Shown here in pieces: positions 10,661 to 20,139 of a DNA stretch of 64,000 bases. The position numbers and the translations under genes were made by a program. Origin of the DNA: Heloderma charlesbogerti (Eukaryota; Chordata; Lepidosauria; Squamata; Helodermatidae); NCBI GenBank assembly GCA_026122225.1, contig JANEZZ010003061.1, forward strand, positions 1,550,001 to 1,614,000, in the 5' to 3' direction. The number at the start of each line of letters is the position of its first letter. Position 1 is the stretch's first letter. The notes under the pieces were generated by a model. That model did not search any database, was not told where the DNA came from, and worked only from the letters and a program-made list of their open reading frames with translations.

Positions 10661-10769
10661 ACAAGTGACAACGTAGCAAAAGGAAAGTTACACTGCGAGA
10701 GTAAACAATCATGGTGACTTGTAGTACCCAGTTAAATACCACTGCTGTCCTGGAACTACCCCAGCACAA
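10661..10769. other. Short unassigned spacer
   Basis: Host sequence between the BovB duplication and the SINE that carries the provirus. Confidence 0.4.
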
Positions 10770-10782
10770 AGCAGTGTGGTAC
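10770..10782 (+). repeat. 5' tip of a SINE split by the provirus
   Basis: AGCAGTGTGGTAC is the start of a tRNA-derived SINE (compare GCCAGTGTGGTGTAGTGG at 21131). It resumes after the provirus at 17316 with GTACAGTGGACATAATG. The shared GTAC is the provirus target duplication. Confidence 0.85.
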
Positions 10783-11223
10783 TGTTGCAGAACCCAGAGT
10801 CAGAGAGACCATGGAGTGAAGGAAAAAGAGATTCTTTATTTAACGTGCGGGCTTAAGGCTGGAATCATTTCCAAAGAGCCAGAAGCCCCGAAATACATCA
10901 GCACATTGGTTTTATAGACATTGTGACACATATGAAACGGCTCCTCCTCCCCCTCTCGCGTGGGGTTGCAGTCCTCAACATTTCTTCTCTTAGCACCATT
11001 GTTTATAATACAAGAACTGGGTTATAGGGTAGCCATGATAAGGAGAGAACAGAAGAGAACAGCAAAGAACAAGATATACAATTGTATGACCTTTGACAAG
11101 ACAAGGAATTCCTGTGTCTCGTCAGCTTACAACAATATATTCAAGGGAGAAAAAGCTCAGCAAGAACATGAAGCATGAGACTGCATGAGGCTACTTAGTC
11201 TGACCCCCGATATGGCTGCTACA
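10783..11223 (-). repeat. ERV 3' LTR (441 bp)
   Basis: Bounded by TG and CA. On the minus strand it starts TGTAGCAGCCATATCGG, has a TATA-like CTATAAAACCAATG near 10909-10918 and AATAAAG near 10833-10840, and ends GGGTTCTGCAACA. The order TATA box then polyadenylation signal shows that the provirus runs on the minus strand. Confidence 0.95.
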
Positions 11224-11235
11224 TTCCCCCCTTAA
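11224..11235 (-). other. ERV polypurine tract
   Basis: On the minus strand AAGGGGGGAA lies directly before the TGTAGCAG of the 3' LTR, the expected place and composition for the plus-strand primer. Confidence 0.85.
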
Positions 11236-11300
11236 ATGCATAATTTCATCACAATTATAGCATTCCTGATAACCATACAAAGCTTTTTGTGTCATACTTA

Positions 11301-12512
11301 TTACTCAGCCTCTTGTTGGGCTATTAGAGCGTAGAGGGCAGCAGTTTTACTAGCTGAGACATAAAACAGATTGGTTAAACAGCGCATAAGACAAGGAACG
11401 CAGAGACATAACAGTATCTCTATGAACAACACTGGTAGAATTAGGATGAACAATGCTTCAAGCCAGCTAAGATCTGGAAGCCAAGGGGTTAACTAATTGA
11501 GCTAATTGTTTTGTCTTATTGTTTTGTTAGCTACTATATTGTGCAGCTTGTTGATTTGTTTATTTACAGCATTGCCATTATCAGTTAAGTTAAAACAACA
11601 GAGCTTGTGGTGTGTCTCACAACTTAAATGATGAAGAAGGAAGAGGTAATCTATACCAGCTTTATTTTCTAGAACTGCACCTCTTAGATCACGCAACTCT
11701 TTATTTAACAATGACAATGCTCATGAGGTGGCATTTATGCTTTTGGCTAAGCTGCAAGCTAACCGGTTGATCTCCAGACCATCAGCTAAGGCTAAACCTG
11801 GAACTCCAACCAGTGACATTGCTAAGGCCAATTTTTCTGAGTCAAAATATAACTGCACATGACTATTACAATTTTTAGTTATTTGGAGTGCTCGAGGCTG
11901 CCGTCGACGGATTTTTTTCGGGCCACAGGGGAAGAATTGGCACCAGTTCAATTGGCGGCTGAGGCAACGTAGGTGGTTATTAGACAAGTTGGCAGGAATG
12001 AATGACCAAGTGCGGAAACTACATGTCTAAAACCATCTATGAGGCAAAAGTATGTGTACATCATTAAAAGATATGTTTTGAATTTTATTACAGTGGAAGG
12101 GGGCCAGGGATAGCTTTGTATTTTCTGGAAAATTTTTGACAATTAAGCATTTGTGCACACGTAGCAACGATGGGGGTGCATAGAGTGAACTCTGTAGGGG
12201 GTAGGATCTTTGCAACTACGCCCCAATTAGCATTTTGGGAATAAGTTAAACTTACACCATAAACTTTTAACATAGTATCTTTTTGAATTTTTCTAGGATG
12301 TCTACAGACAGGTATTAGGCAAGAGCTAATAAGCCTGTTTGCAGGTATATCTCTTGGCAAACAAAAATGTTTTACTCTCGTGCTGTTAGCCAGGTGAAGC
12401 TAGTAATTATCAGCAAATCACTGGGACAAACTTCTCCTTCCAGGGGCAGAACCCCCTTTTTGCACCTTATTAAGGAAACACAATGCAACACTACTAACAC
12501 TACAACACGCAT
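11301..12512 (-). pseudogene. ERV env remnant (surface part shortened, transmembrane part recognisable)
   Basis: An ATG at 12512-12510 begins a hydrophobic signal-peptide-like stretch (MRVVVLVVLHCVSL), followed by broken surface-subunit sequence in several frames. The transmembrane subunit is clearer. A hydrophobic fusion-peptide-like run (ALAMSLVGVPGLALA) lies near 11800-11840, an immunosuppressive-like block with LENKAGIDYLFLL lies near 11640-11680, and the cysteine motif CETHHKLCC (CX6CC) lies near 11600-11630, which in gamma-type envelopes links the subunits. A WLEALFILILPVLFIEILLC membrane span near 11400-11460 is followed by a short tail ending at a stop at 11301-11303. An in-frame stop at 11721-11723 splits the transmembrane part, and several frameshifts lie in the surface part. 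About 1.2 kb is short for this gene class, so part of the surface subunit is probably deleted. Confidence 0.85.
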
Positions 12513-12696
12513 GTTTGATCTTCTTTGGGATCTGACCGTACACTGGGCAGCTATTCACCTGGCAAGCTGCAGTAGGGTCTAGTCCCTTTCTTCAATTTTC
12601 CAGTTGCAGGTCTGACCGTACGCAGGGGGACAGTCTCCCGGTGTGTCCACAATAAGGTCTAGCCTGAGTCTTCTTACTGCTTTTTCAGAATGATTT

Positions 12697-12990
12697 TTAA
12701 AGGATTTTCAGGATTTCTATTTCCTCTCCCCCTCTCGCTTTCTTGACTCGTGTCCAATGTATCCAGGGTTTAACTCCAGCTGCTTTCATAGCTGCGGGGG
12801 TGGAAAGTATGACAGTTCTCAGTCCTCTCCATCTGGGAGTCAAAGGGTTATTTTTCCCTCTTTAACTCATACATTAACTCTTGGTTGGAAAGGATGAACT
12901 TCTGTGATGGGAATGGCTTATTTTTTAAGACAAAGCGAGGCTGGGCTTGAAGAACTTTGCTCAGTGTTTGGACTTCTTGTTTAAGGCTAA
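12697..12990 (-). pseudogene. ERV pol remnant: C-terminal end of integrase only
   Basis: On the minus strand the HPFQP block (near 12880-12895) and PRWRGLRTVILSTPAAM / VKPWIHWTRVK (near 12740-12840) match the C-terminal domain of gammaretroviral integrases, which ends in a PRWKGPY-type motif. It stops at 12697-12699. A frameshift lies between HPFQP and PRWRG. The catalytic core of integrase and all upstream pol domains are absent: immediately before it the sequence is gag nucleocapsid. Confidence 0.82.
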
Positions 12991-13030
12991 TGTTTGCTTG
13001 CTTTTGATGCCGCTCTAGTGTCAATTATGA

Positions 13031-13073
13031 AGTCAATGTCACGGCCCCTCACAGTCAATGTCACGGCCCCTCT
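13031..13073. repeat. 22-bp tandem duplication at the gag/integrase junction
   Basis: The unit starting AGTCAATGTCACGGCCCCTC is present twice in a row (13031-13052 and 13053-13073). It lies between nucleocapsid and the integrase tail, where pol should be. Confidence 0.8.
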
Positions 13074-13476
13074 CAAGCTGTTTCCCTCTTCGCCTATTCT
13101 GGCCCCTTTGGTTTTCTCCTTTGTGTATTTGATTTATTTTATTTGGGCATTCATGCCACTAATGTCCATATTGTCCACACTGGGCACACTGGTTCTTTTT
13201 TAAGAATCTTCTGCCTCTGCCGGGTCTTCTTTTTTTCTTTTTTCGTTTACGTCTTCTTGGGCATCTGGGTCGAGGGGGGTGTACTGGCGATAGGCATTTG
13301 AAAAACACTCCAAGTACGCTCTGGGGCCTCGGTGGCACCTTGCAGCACTTTAGACACTTTGGTCCTATTAACTGACTTCTTCATACCTGCTTTCATGGCT
13401 TTTAACAGCAGGGTTTAATACTGGGTGAGGCGCTCTAGTCCCACTTGTGTTTTGGGATTCCAGCGGGGGGGGGGGT
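13060..13476 (-). pseudogene. ERV gag remnant: capsid C-terminus and nucleocapsid
   Basis: On the minus strand WNPKTQVGLERLTQY near 13430-13476 and KVSKVLQGATEAPER near 13330-13375 correspond to the gammaretroviral capsid C-terminal region, followed by AYRQYTPLDPDA near 13265-13300 in another frame. A basic stretch leads to one zinc knuckle at 13147-13188 with CX2CX4HX4C spacing, interrupted by a TAG directly after the histidine. A frameshift lies between the two capsid pieces. A single knuckle is normal for gammaretroviruses. Confidence 0.85.
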
Positions 13477-13990
13477 TACTTACAAGGAGACTTTATTGGG
13501 TAACTTACAGCACACAGGCGTACTTAATGGTTGGATCAGACAGCTTCTCTGAACCATGAGCTATTGGGCTAAATGGGTTTTTATACCATACATATTACCC
13601 ATGAGGCAACACAACACTAGCAAGCATTTTCAGCATAGGCTAGAAGTGTTTGGTTCTCAGGCACAGCTTCCTGTAAACAACTTCGCTTCCCAAAGTGCTT
13701 GATAACACTTTTATTTATTAGTATGGGAAGACAATTTTTTTTCTTTTTTTTGCTTTCTTTTTCTTTGCTGATCTGCCTGTATTGCAGATCATGTTTCAAA
13801 CTTTTTACATAAAACTTTCTGCTCCATGCACCAGCCTTGTCTCTTTATTTGTCTTTTTCAAGTTAAACTCACTTACTTAAACTTTTCTGCCTTACACTAG
13901 TCCCAATGACACACATTTGGGATAGGCTCTTCTTCTCTTTCTAGTTACATTTTCTTCATCTTAAAGAACTATTACATTATTGTGGCTACT
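13462..13990 (-). repeat. Possible nested LTR-like insertion within gag
   Basis: Directly upstream of the capsid segment (beyond a C-run at 13467-13477) the gag frame is lost. On the minus strand there is a TATAAAAACCC box near 13576-13586 and AATAAAG near 13490-13496, 85 bp apart, the same spacing style as in the outer LTRs. It could be a solo LTR of another retrovirus. The far boundary and target duplication were not found, so extent and identity are uncertain. Confidence 0.4.
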
Positions 13991-15897
13991 TCACCCCAGG
14001 TAATAAGCTCCAGGCGCAATCAGCTGCTTTTAATTTACCCTGGGGGCAACTATGGCCACACTTCTTTTTTATAAATGTTTTTTTTTCTTTGCCTCTTGCC
14101 TTTTCTTTCTTTCTTTTTTTCCTCCCTTCTCTATCTGTCTTCTACTTTCTCTATTTCCTTCTTTTCTACTTGCTTTTGTCTTTTCCCCTTGTCATCCATC
14201 GGGAACCACACTTAGTATTATTTGGAGTTGCAACTAACACTACTCTGCAAATATCACATATATTTTATGATATTTAAGAAATCATAAAATATATACAACA
14301 AACTTTTTCTGCAATTTAACACAATGAATGGAAAACACTTTTTGCATGGTAAGGCATGATGGAGCAGATCCAGCAATTATACTGCTCTTCTGGCTGAAAG
14401 CATTAAAATCAAGGGACGGGCATACCCACACACGCAAAGAATTCTAGGTCACCATTTTTGCATCGGCAACTCTATGCTGCATGAGTTCTGGCAGAAGGAA
14501 ATCTAAAAGTCATAGATCAAACTCAGCCTGCTGTACACTGAGCTGACTACAAACATAGACACACGGTCTACAGCGATGAGAGTTCAAGTTTATCAAAAGC
14601 TTCATAGCACTGTCCATGGCAAGTCTTTGACAATTTAAAATTTTAGTTCATGTGCAGAGTGTCTCTAAAAAGCCCAGATGATGATGGAGGCAAACAGAGA
14701 AGGCTCTGGGCAATGAAGATGAGATGTTTCCAGCAAAGGCTCTCCACTTTTGCATCAGTTTAAAAAGGGAAAGTGTGGCCCTACACCCCTTCTGACAGAC
14801 AAGGGCCTTTAACTTTTTAGCAAGGCCTCTGTCTAAACAGAGCGGCACAGCTCAGCTCTCTAGCCGTGACACTTTAACTTGGGCAACTCCTCTGTAAATT
14901 TTATTCTACTTCTGTCAGGTTCTCACAGACATTTTAAAAACTTACCCTTTTTTTTTCTCTTCTAACCTGGTACACGAAAGCATTGAAACACTGAGTGCCG
15001 AAACTCAGGATGCTGGGGGGTGATGGGCATCGCCTTATACTTGCATTTTTCAGGCAGCCATTAATCTTCGGGGAGGCGGTGGGGTGATTTGCAGGACTTC
15101 AAAGGCAAGCTTCTCAGTTTGTTTGTATTTGTAAATTCCAAGCTTAAAACAGGACACGATGAGGTACAGGGCAGCCAAATTCTTGCTTTGGCACAGGCAA
15201 CAAATAACTTGGGTCAGCTTTCTTCGCTGGGGTCTCAAACAGGAAAACAGTCTTAATTTAAAGTTGTAACATCACTGACGTCAGCCAGCCAGCTACACAG
15301 ATCTCATTGTTTTTTAAGACAGTTGCTCCAATATCTTCTTTTCTTCTCAATCAGGTTGGGTCTCCCAGCTTACACAGTTTATTGCAGCTTTCAGGAGCAT
15401 GGTAATAGCGTGATTTTGGCTTGGCCAGGAACATGCTGTCTGGTTTCTCGGTCTCTTCAGCACACACACTTAGGCAGTGTAACACTGGACACTTAAATCA
15501 GTGAGATTTCTTCATTGCAGGGAATCCCACGGCAAAAGCTTAATGGTTACGCTCTTCAGAAATCATATAGCTGATGGTCAGTAGCTACAGGCTCTATGCA
15601 GTTCTAACACAGTTCAAAGCTAAACACGGTTACCTTGACAGAGATCTTCAACATGGTCTTTCCGCTTCATTCTGCTTTGGGACAGTCTTATGGCACACTT
15701 TTCATTCGAAGAGGGGTCTAGCCTGTGCTCTGGGGGCTGATTCTTATTTTCTATTTTGCCTTCATCTTCTGGGTCTTCATTTTCAGTTTCCATTTCTTAG
15801 GGATTTCATCTCAATTAGGCAAGGTGATGATGTTGCACAACTCAGAACGTTGTGGGCAATTTTCCTGCCCCCCCCCCTCGGCGCGCTAGGCTAACAG
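13991..15897. other. Unassigned ERV-internal sequence
   Basis: About 1.9 kb between matrix and capsid remains, longer than a normal p12 plus N-terminal capsid (under 1 kb). It includes a long pyrimidine-rich run at about 14065-14180. No recognisable gag motif was found. It probably contains an insertion, perhaps continuous with the LTR-like block at 13462. Confidence 0.4.
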
Positions 15898-16130
15898 CTA
15901 CTTCTTCGGCCTTACACTCTCACGCTCCCACGCTTTGTTAAAAGCCAGACTGTCCTGCAACATTTTTCTAATTAACAGCCTCAGATCTTGTTCTTTTTTT
16001 CCTCTCAGTTCGACCTTGAGCTTTTTGCTGTTTTCTTTTTCTATTCTGAATCTTTTTAAAAAAACCTTTTTCCTTCTTTGTTTGACATACATCCCAAGGG
16101 GGTGCAAGGTTTGCTTCCCCCACCACCCAT
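15898..16130 (-). pseudogene. ERV gag start: matrix remnant
   Basis: The ATG at 16130-16128 opens MGGGGSKPCTPLGCMSNKEG, with a glycine at position 2 (myristoylation signal) and a TPLGC block like the N-terminus of gammaretroviral matrix. A frameshift in the A/T run near 16050-16060 moves the rest into another frame, which is basic (KRFRIEKENSKKLKVELRGK) and ends at about 15898. Confidence 0.75.
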
Positions 16131-16852
16131 AGCCTCCCCCCTAAATTGAAAACAGACACAATTAGGGAATGGGAATTGGTCAGTGAGTAAGGGGTCTCAC
16201 TGGCCGACACAAGAGGATTTTACACACCACACACTTTGCTACTGGCCTAGGCACCTGGACGGTCAACGGTATGCGTCAGAAACCGCAGTAGCCACTCACA
16301 CAATCATCAATCTCTCCACTGCATCCATATGTCCCTGCCACCCACTTTTCCCACTTTTTACCAGAGCGGAAAGTGGCTTCCCCAGCTTCCTCAGCTTCCT
16401 ACTGAGTACTGGTGTGCTGGGTACTGGTGCCCACTCGGGGGTGTGATCAGGCCCCCCTTCTACCCGCAAGAAGTAGGTTCTTTTTGTATACGTATACCAC
16501 TAACACTGACCTTCTTCATAAGGCGGGGCCCTCTTTTTTTCTGCCCAGTGGCCTTTCTCCCTAAAGGCGGGGCCCTCTTTTTCCCATATACTTGCCTTTC
16601 TCCTGAAGGCTTCCAATGTGGGTTTCAACTCAATTGCAGCTGCGATACAGGCAGGGCTCAAGTTCCTTCCTCCGCTTCCCAAGGTTCTCTTGCCGCTCAC
16701 TGCCGTTTGGGCGATCCCGGTGCAGGCTTTCTCCCATTCGCTCGACAAAAAGGTCGGTGGCGCCAAGAAAGGGAGGCATGCGCCGAGCTCGTCTTCCCGG
16801 TGCGGCGATCAAGAGCAGGCAAATGCCACCTGTCTGGCTCAGAGCCTGCCAC
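16131..16852 (-). other. ERV 5' untranslated leader
   Basis: About 720 nt between primer site and gag start, GC-richer than the surroundings. A GGCGGGGCCCTCTTT motif occurs twice about 43 bp apart (near 16521 and 16564), suggesting an internal duplication. The long reading frames here on either strand are not conserved proteins. Confidence 0.6.
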
Positions 16853-16870
16853 ATCCGAGTCACGGAACCA
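16853..16870 (-). other. ERV primer-binding site, tRNA-His type
   Basis: On the minus strand TGGTTCCGTGACTCGGAT lies four bases after the 5' LTR. The tRNA-His complementary site is TGGTGCCGTGACTCGGAT, so one base of 18 differs. Position and match are both right for the minus-strand primer site. Confidence 0.88.
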
Positions 16871-16874
16871 TTTA

Positions 16875-17315
16875 TGTTGCAGAACCCAGAGTCAGAGAGA
16901 CCACGGAGTGAAGGAAAAAGAGATTCTTTATTTAACGCGCGGGCTTAAGGCTGGAATCATTTCCAAAGAGCCAGAAGCCCCGAAATACATCAGCACATTG
17001 GTTTTATAGACATTGTGACACATATGAAACGGCTCCTCCTGCCCCTCTCACGTGGGGTTGCAGTCCTCAACATTTCTTCTCTTAGCACCATTGTTTATAA
17101 TATAAGAACTGGGTTATAGGGTAGCCATGATAAGGAGAGAACAGCAGAGAACAGCAGAGAACAAGATATACAATTGTATGACCTCTGACAAGACAAGGAA
17201 TTCCTGTGTCTCGTCAGCTTACAACAATATATTCAAGGGAGAAAAAGCTCAGCAAGAACATGAAGCATGAGACTGCATGAGGCTACTTAGTCTGACCCAC
17301 GATATGGCTGCTACA
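16875..17315 (-). repeat. ERV 5' LTR (441 bp)
   Basis: Same length and boundaries as the 3' LTR. It differs by nine substitutions in my count and no indels, and carries the same TATA-like and AATAAAG signals. It would hold the proviral promoter. Confidence 0.95.
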
Positions 17316-17775
17316 GTACAGTGGACATAATGTTGGATGGACTGGGGGAAAATGAGTTCAGAATCTCTGCTTGGTCATGACGTTCACTGGATTACCTTGA
17401 ACAAGTCACAAAGGGCCAGTTCAAATGTAAGGTTCCCAAGAAAATTAGGAATGTGCCTCAGGCTCACGAGGTCCCTCCTCCCTTCATGTAGTCAGATTCA
17501 CACAGTTACTTCTCTTTTAGCACAAACCATAGTTTGCTGTTATTTACAATCTAGCACACTCTGGTTTGACTTGAACTTTCTACAATTCCGTTTAGAAGGC
17601 AAGAAAGGGGAGAAGAGAGTGTGCAAGTCCAAGGCTTGCTCATGTGTGGCTTGGACATGTAAACCAACTCATTATCTCAATCTAACTTAACCTCACAGGG
17701 ATATTGCAAGGATAAAACTAATATCTGCATGCGTGCCACTCTGAGCTCACTGGGAAAAGGGTAGGTCATAAATGT
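17316..17775 (+). repeat. Remainder of the SINE split by the provirus, with a second insertion
   Basis: GTACAGTGGACATAATGTTG, GAGTTCAGAATCTC (degenerate B box), CATGACGTTCACTGGATTAC and CTTGAACAAGTCAC follow the tRNA-derived SINE order. The later blocks (AACTTAACCTCACAGGG, AAGGATAAAACTAAT) resume only at about 17669, so about 255 bp at 17413-17668 is a separate insertion. Confidence 0.75.
17413..17668. repeat. Non-autonomous element inside the SINE
   Basis: It begins AAAGGGCCAGTTCAAATGTA and ends ACATGTAAACCAACTC, a weak inverted repeat. The GGCCAGTTCA start recurs at about 34347. No clear duplication was found, and the class is uncertain. Confidence 0.45.
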
Positions 17776-18069
17776 TAATAAGAGCAAAACAATGGGTGGA
17801 GAAAGCCTTTCCATCATTTAGTACAGACTATTCTTTGCACCAGCATGCACATATTCTTTGCACAGTATGACATATAGAATAAAAGGCAGCATAATTCAAA
17901 TGTACACCAACAATACCCAATGGTAAACCTTTCTCCCCTGGTTCCCTGGATGCTGTGCTGGAATGGGACTGAAGGGTACCAATCTTGAATGGCTCTAGTC
18001 ATTCTTGCAAGGTAGGTCTCAAGTCATGCTGGGATAATGTTATGCTGGGAGACTACTCCATTGCCTTAA

Positions 18070-18110
18070 GCCAGGGGTGCACAAGCTTTTTGCCTCCAAG
18101 GGCTGCATCA
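18070..18110. repeat. hAT-type terminal fragment
   Basis: CAGGGGTGCACAAGCTTTTT resembles the ends of the hAT-type elements at 35290 and 52509. No matching right end was identified. Confidence 0.3.
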
Positions 18111-18179
18111 ATGTTGGATGCAGAGCCAGGGGCTATATATGTGGATACGCACATAGACACAATCCCCAGCCCCCAACAA

Positions 18180-18382
18180 TTTCCAGTGAGATAGCTGTTT
18201 CTATGCCACTACTAGCCGTGGAAAAACAGTTATCTTAGAAGCAAAGTTGTTGGAGGTTGGGAGAGACCAAAGCCTCTCACAGTCCACAGTGACTTCCAGC
18301 AAGATCACTGTTTCTCCACCACCACTAGTAGCAGCAGAAAAACAGCAATCTCACAGGCAGGTTGCTGGGGATTGGAAGAGAC
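18180..18382. repeat. Two-unit tandem repeat with internal hairpins
   Basis: Two copies about 114 bp apart (about 18182-18268 and 18296-18382) share CCAG(T/C)(G/A)AGAT...CTGTTTCT...ACTA...GAAAAACAG...GGGAAGAGAC-type blocks. In each, GAT.GCTGTTTCT on the left pairs with GAAAAACAG..ATCT on the right, so each unit can fold back. Confidence 0.6.
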
Positions 18383-18576
18383 ATAACGATAACACAACCG
18401 AAGTGTATATACATATATAGCAGTGTATATACACAGGGGGAGTGAAGTGAGAGGGAAATGAAATTCAAAAAGTGTGGACTAGCTTTGGATGACACACTGC
18501 AGCTTGTCATGGGTTATTTAACCCAAGCATAGTGGTGGCATCCACAGGCACCAAATTGCATATCAGGGTTTGTTGT

Positions 18577-18682
18577 GTCATGCAAACCCAGCGAGCATGG
18601 GTTATGTGTGGGTTAAACAACCATGGGTTATGCAAGGATTGTTTAACCCTTGCATAACCCATGCTCGCTGGGTTCACATGAC
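18577..18682. repeat. Large inverted repeat (hairpin)
   Basis: Arms 18585-18606 and 18653-18674 are perfectly complementary over 22 bp. An inner pair, 18610-18620 with 18639-18649 (GGGTTAAACAA), is also perfect, leaving about 18 bases in the loop. The pairing continues outward with mismatches (TGTCATG.. / ..CATGACA). It could be a MITE or a hairpin-forming transcript source. Confidence 0.8.
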
Positions 18683-19599
18683 ATGGTAACTCCCAAGCGG
18701 CAATTGCCTATTCAAAATGGCAGCCGCCATCCCCCACACACACACACACACCGCAGCCTTTCTTGTTGTGTGATCAGCCCCAGTGGCAACTACTTTAAAG
18801 CTGTGGTGGGGAACTTCCAGCTAACCAGTCTTCCTGTCCAGTCCATCATGCTCCACTGGAAAGCTACGGTGCCTCACCTATCCATTTACAGTCACAAATG
18901 GCCCCATTCTGCCCTTCCACCTTGTCATTTACAGACACATGCACAAATGACAAAAAAGAAGACAGCCTGTGGGAGGACCTCATACCATAGGCAACCCAGG
19001 ATACTCCTGTGGAGTATCTCAGACCAGGGAAGCCAGGTGGCAGAGTGCCGTATGACCGCATGCATGCATTGGGATGGGGAGGGGGGACTGTGCCCACATG
19101 CATAAGATGGGGAACATGTTGATGTGCATGGGATGAAGAAGTACATGTGTGTACATTTGTGTGGAGTAGGTGTTCTGTCACTTTCTTTTCTGGGTCTGTC
19201 CTTTACTGGATTATTCGTGGATATTCCTGGGCTTTTGATATCAGGCTCTGGACCAGTACTTGGTTGCAGTGGTGGGCTGAATGAGGGCCAATCAACTGAG
19301 TTTAAATCCTGGCAAGATGAAAGCAACATGGGTGGGTCAGAGGTCTGGAAAAAGGGTCAATTAACTATTTTGGATGGGGTTACCCCCCCCCCCAAGGAAT
19401 AGGTGTGTACTTTGGAGGTACTCCTGGATTTATCTTTGTCACTTGAGGCTCACGTAACTTCAGCCGCTATGAGTGTCTTTTATTAGCTTCAGCTGGTACA
19501 CCGACTATGGCCATTCCTGGACCATGAAAGCTAGCTGTCACACTGGTAACCTCAAGATTGGATGTGCTCTATGTAGGGCTACCCTTTGGTCTTGGTCTG
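18683..19599. other. No gene recognised
   Basis: A short (CA)n run occurs near 18734-18752 and a C-run near 19383-19393. The open frames here show no family features. Confidence 0.4.
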
Positions 19600-20135
19600 C
19601 AAGCTGCAGCTAGTGCACAGTGTGATGCTGCTAATTGGGGCCTCTTTCTGACAGCAAGCCAAAACCACTACACTGCCTTCCAATAAGCTACTGGGGCAAA
19701 TTTAAGGTGTTGTTGTTAACATATAAAGCCCAGATTACCTTAGGGAGTCACTTACTCCTATCTGATCTCTGTGATCATCAGATGGAACACTTCTGCAGGT
19801 TACACATGCGCCTGAGGTTCACCTTGGGAGCACTTGCAGTAGAGCATTCAATACTGCAGCACCCACCCTCTGAACACCCTATAGAATTGATATTAGACAG
19901 GTCCCCACAATTCTGATGTTTAGACAGCTTCTTAAAACTCACCTCTCCACACAGGCTTTCCCTGAAATGTGATCCCACCAACTACGGTTTGTAGTGTACA
20001 GTTTTATGGCTAATTAATTTGTATTGCTTTTATTGTAATACTTATTGTTGTTTTGATGCCACTGTATTTTATGTTCACTGCTTTGATACCTCTGAGGAAA
20101 GCAGCATATATATTTAAGTAATAAATAATAAATAA
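19600..20135 (+). repeat. L2-type LINE 3' end
   Basis: Degenerate C-terminal reverse transcriptase region (GVNLLLLTYKAQITLGSH-like, near 19690-19750, ordered as in the L2 at 42826-43437), then an AT-rich 3' end TAAGTAATAAATAATAAATA. Frame broken. Confidence 0.6.
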
Positions 20136-20139
20136 TATT

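Larger units (their letters stand above)
10783..17315 (-). mobile_element. Endogenous retrovirus (gammaretrovirus-like), minus strand
   Basis: A complete proviral outline of 6,533 bp. It has two 441-bp LTRs, a 4-bp target duplication GTAC (10779-10782 and 17316-17319), a polypurine tract beside the 3' LTR, and a primer site beside the 5' LTR. In coding order it retains a gag start, gag capsid and nucleocapsid remains, only the C-terminal end of integrase, and a shortened env. No protease, reverse transcriptase or RNase H was seen. Frameshifts and stops occur in every gene, so it is defective. The LTRs differ at nine positions by eye count. Motif style (WNPKTQ / LQGATE in gag, PRWRG in integrase, CX6CC in the env transmembrane subunit, His-type primer site, 4-bp duplication) points to a gammaretrovirus-like ERV. 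Confidence 0.95.

Noticed and set aside
16329..17009. 226-codon plus-strand frame
   Set aside because: Runs antisense through the retroviral leader, primer site and LTR. Not a gene.
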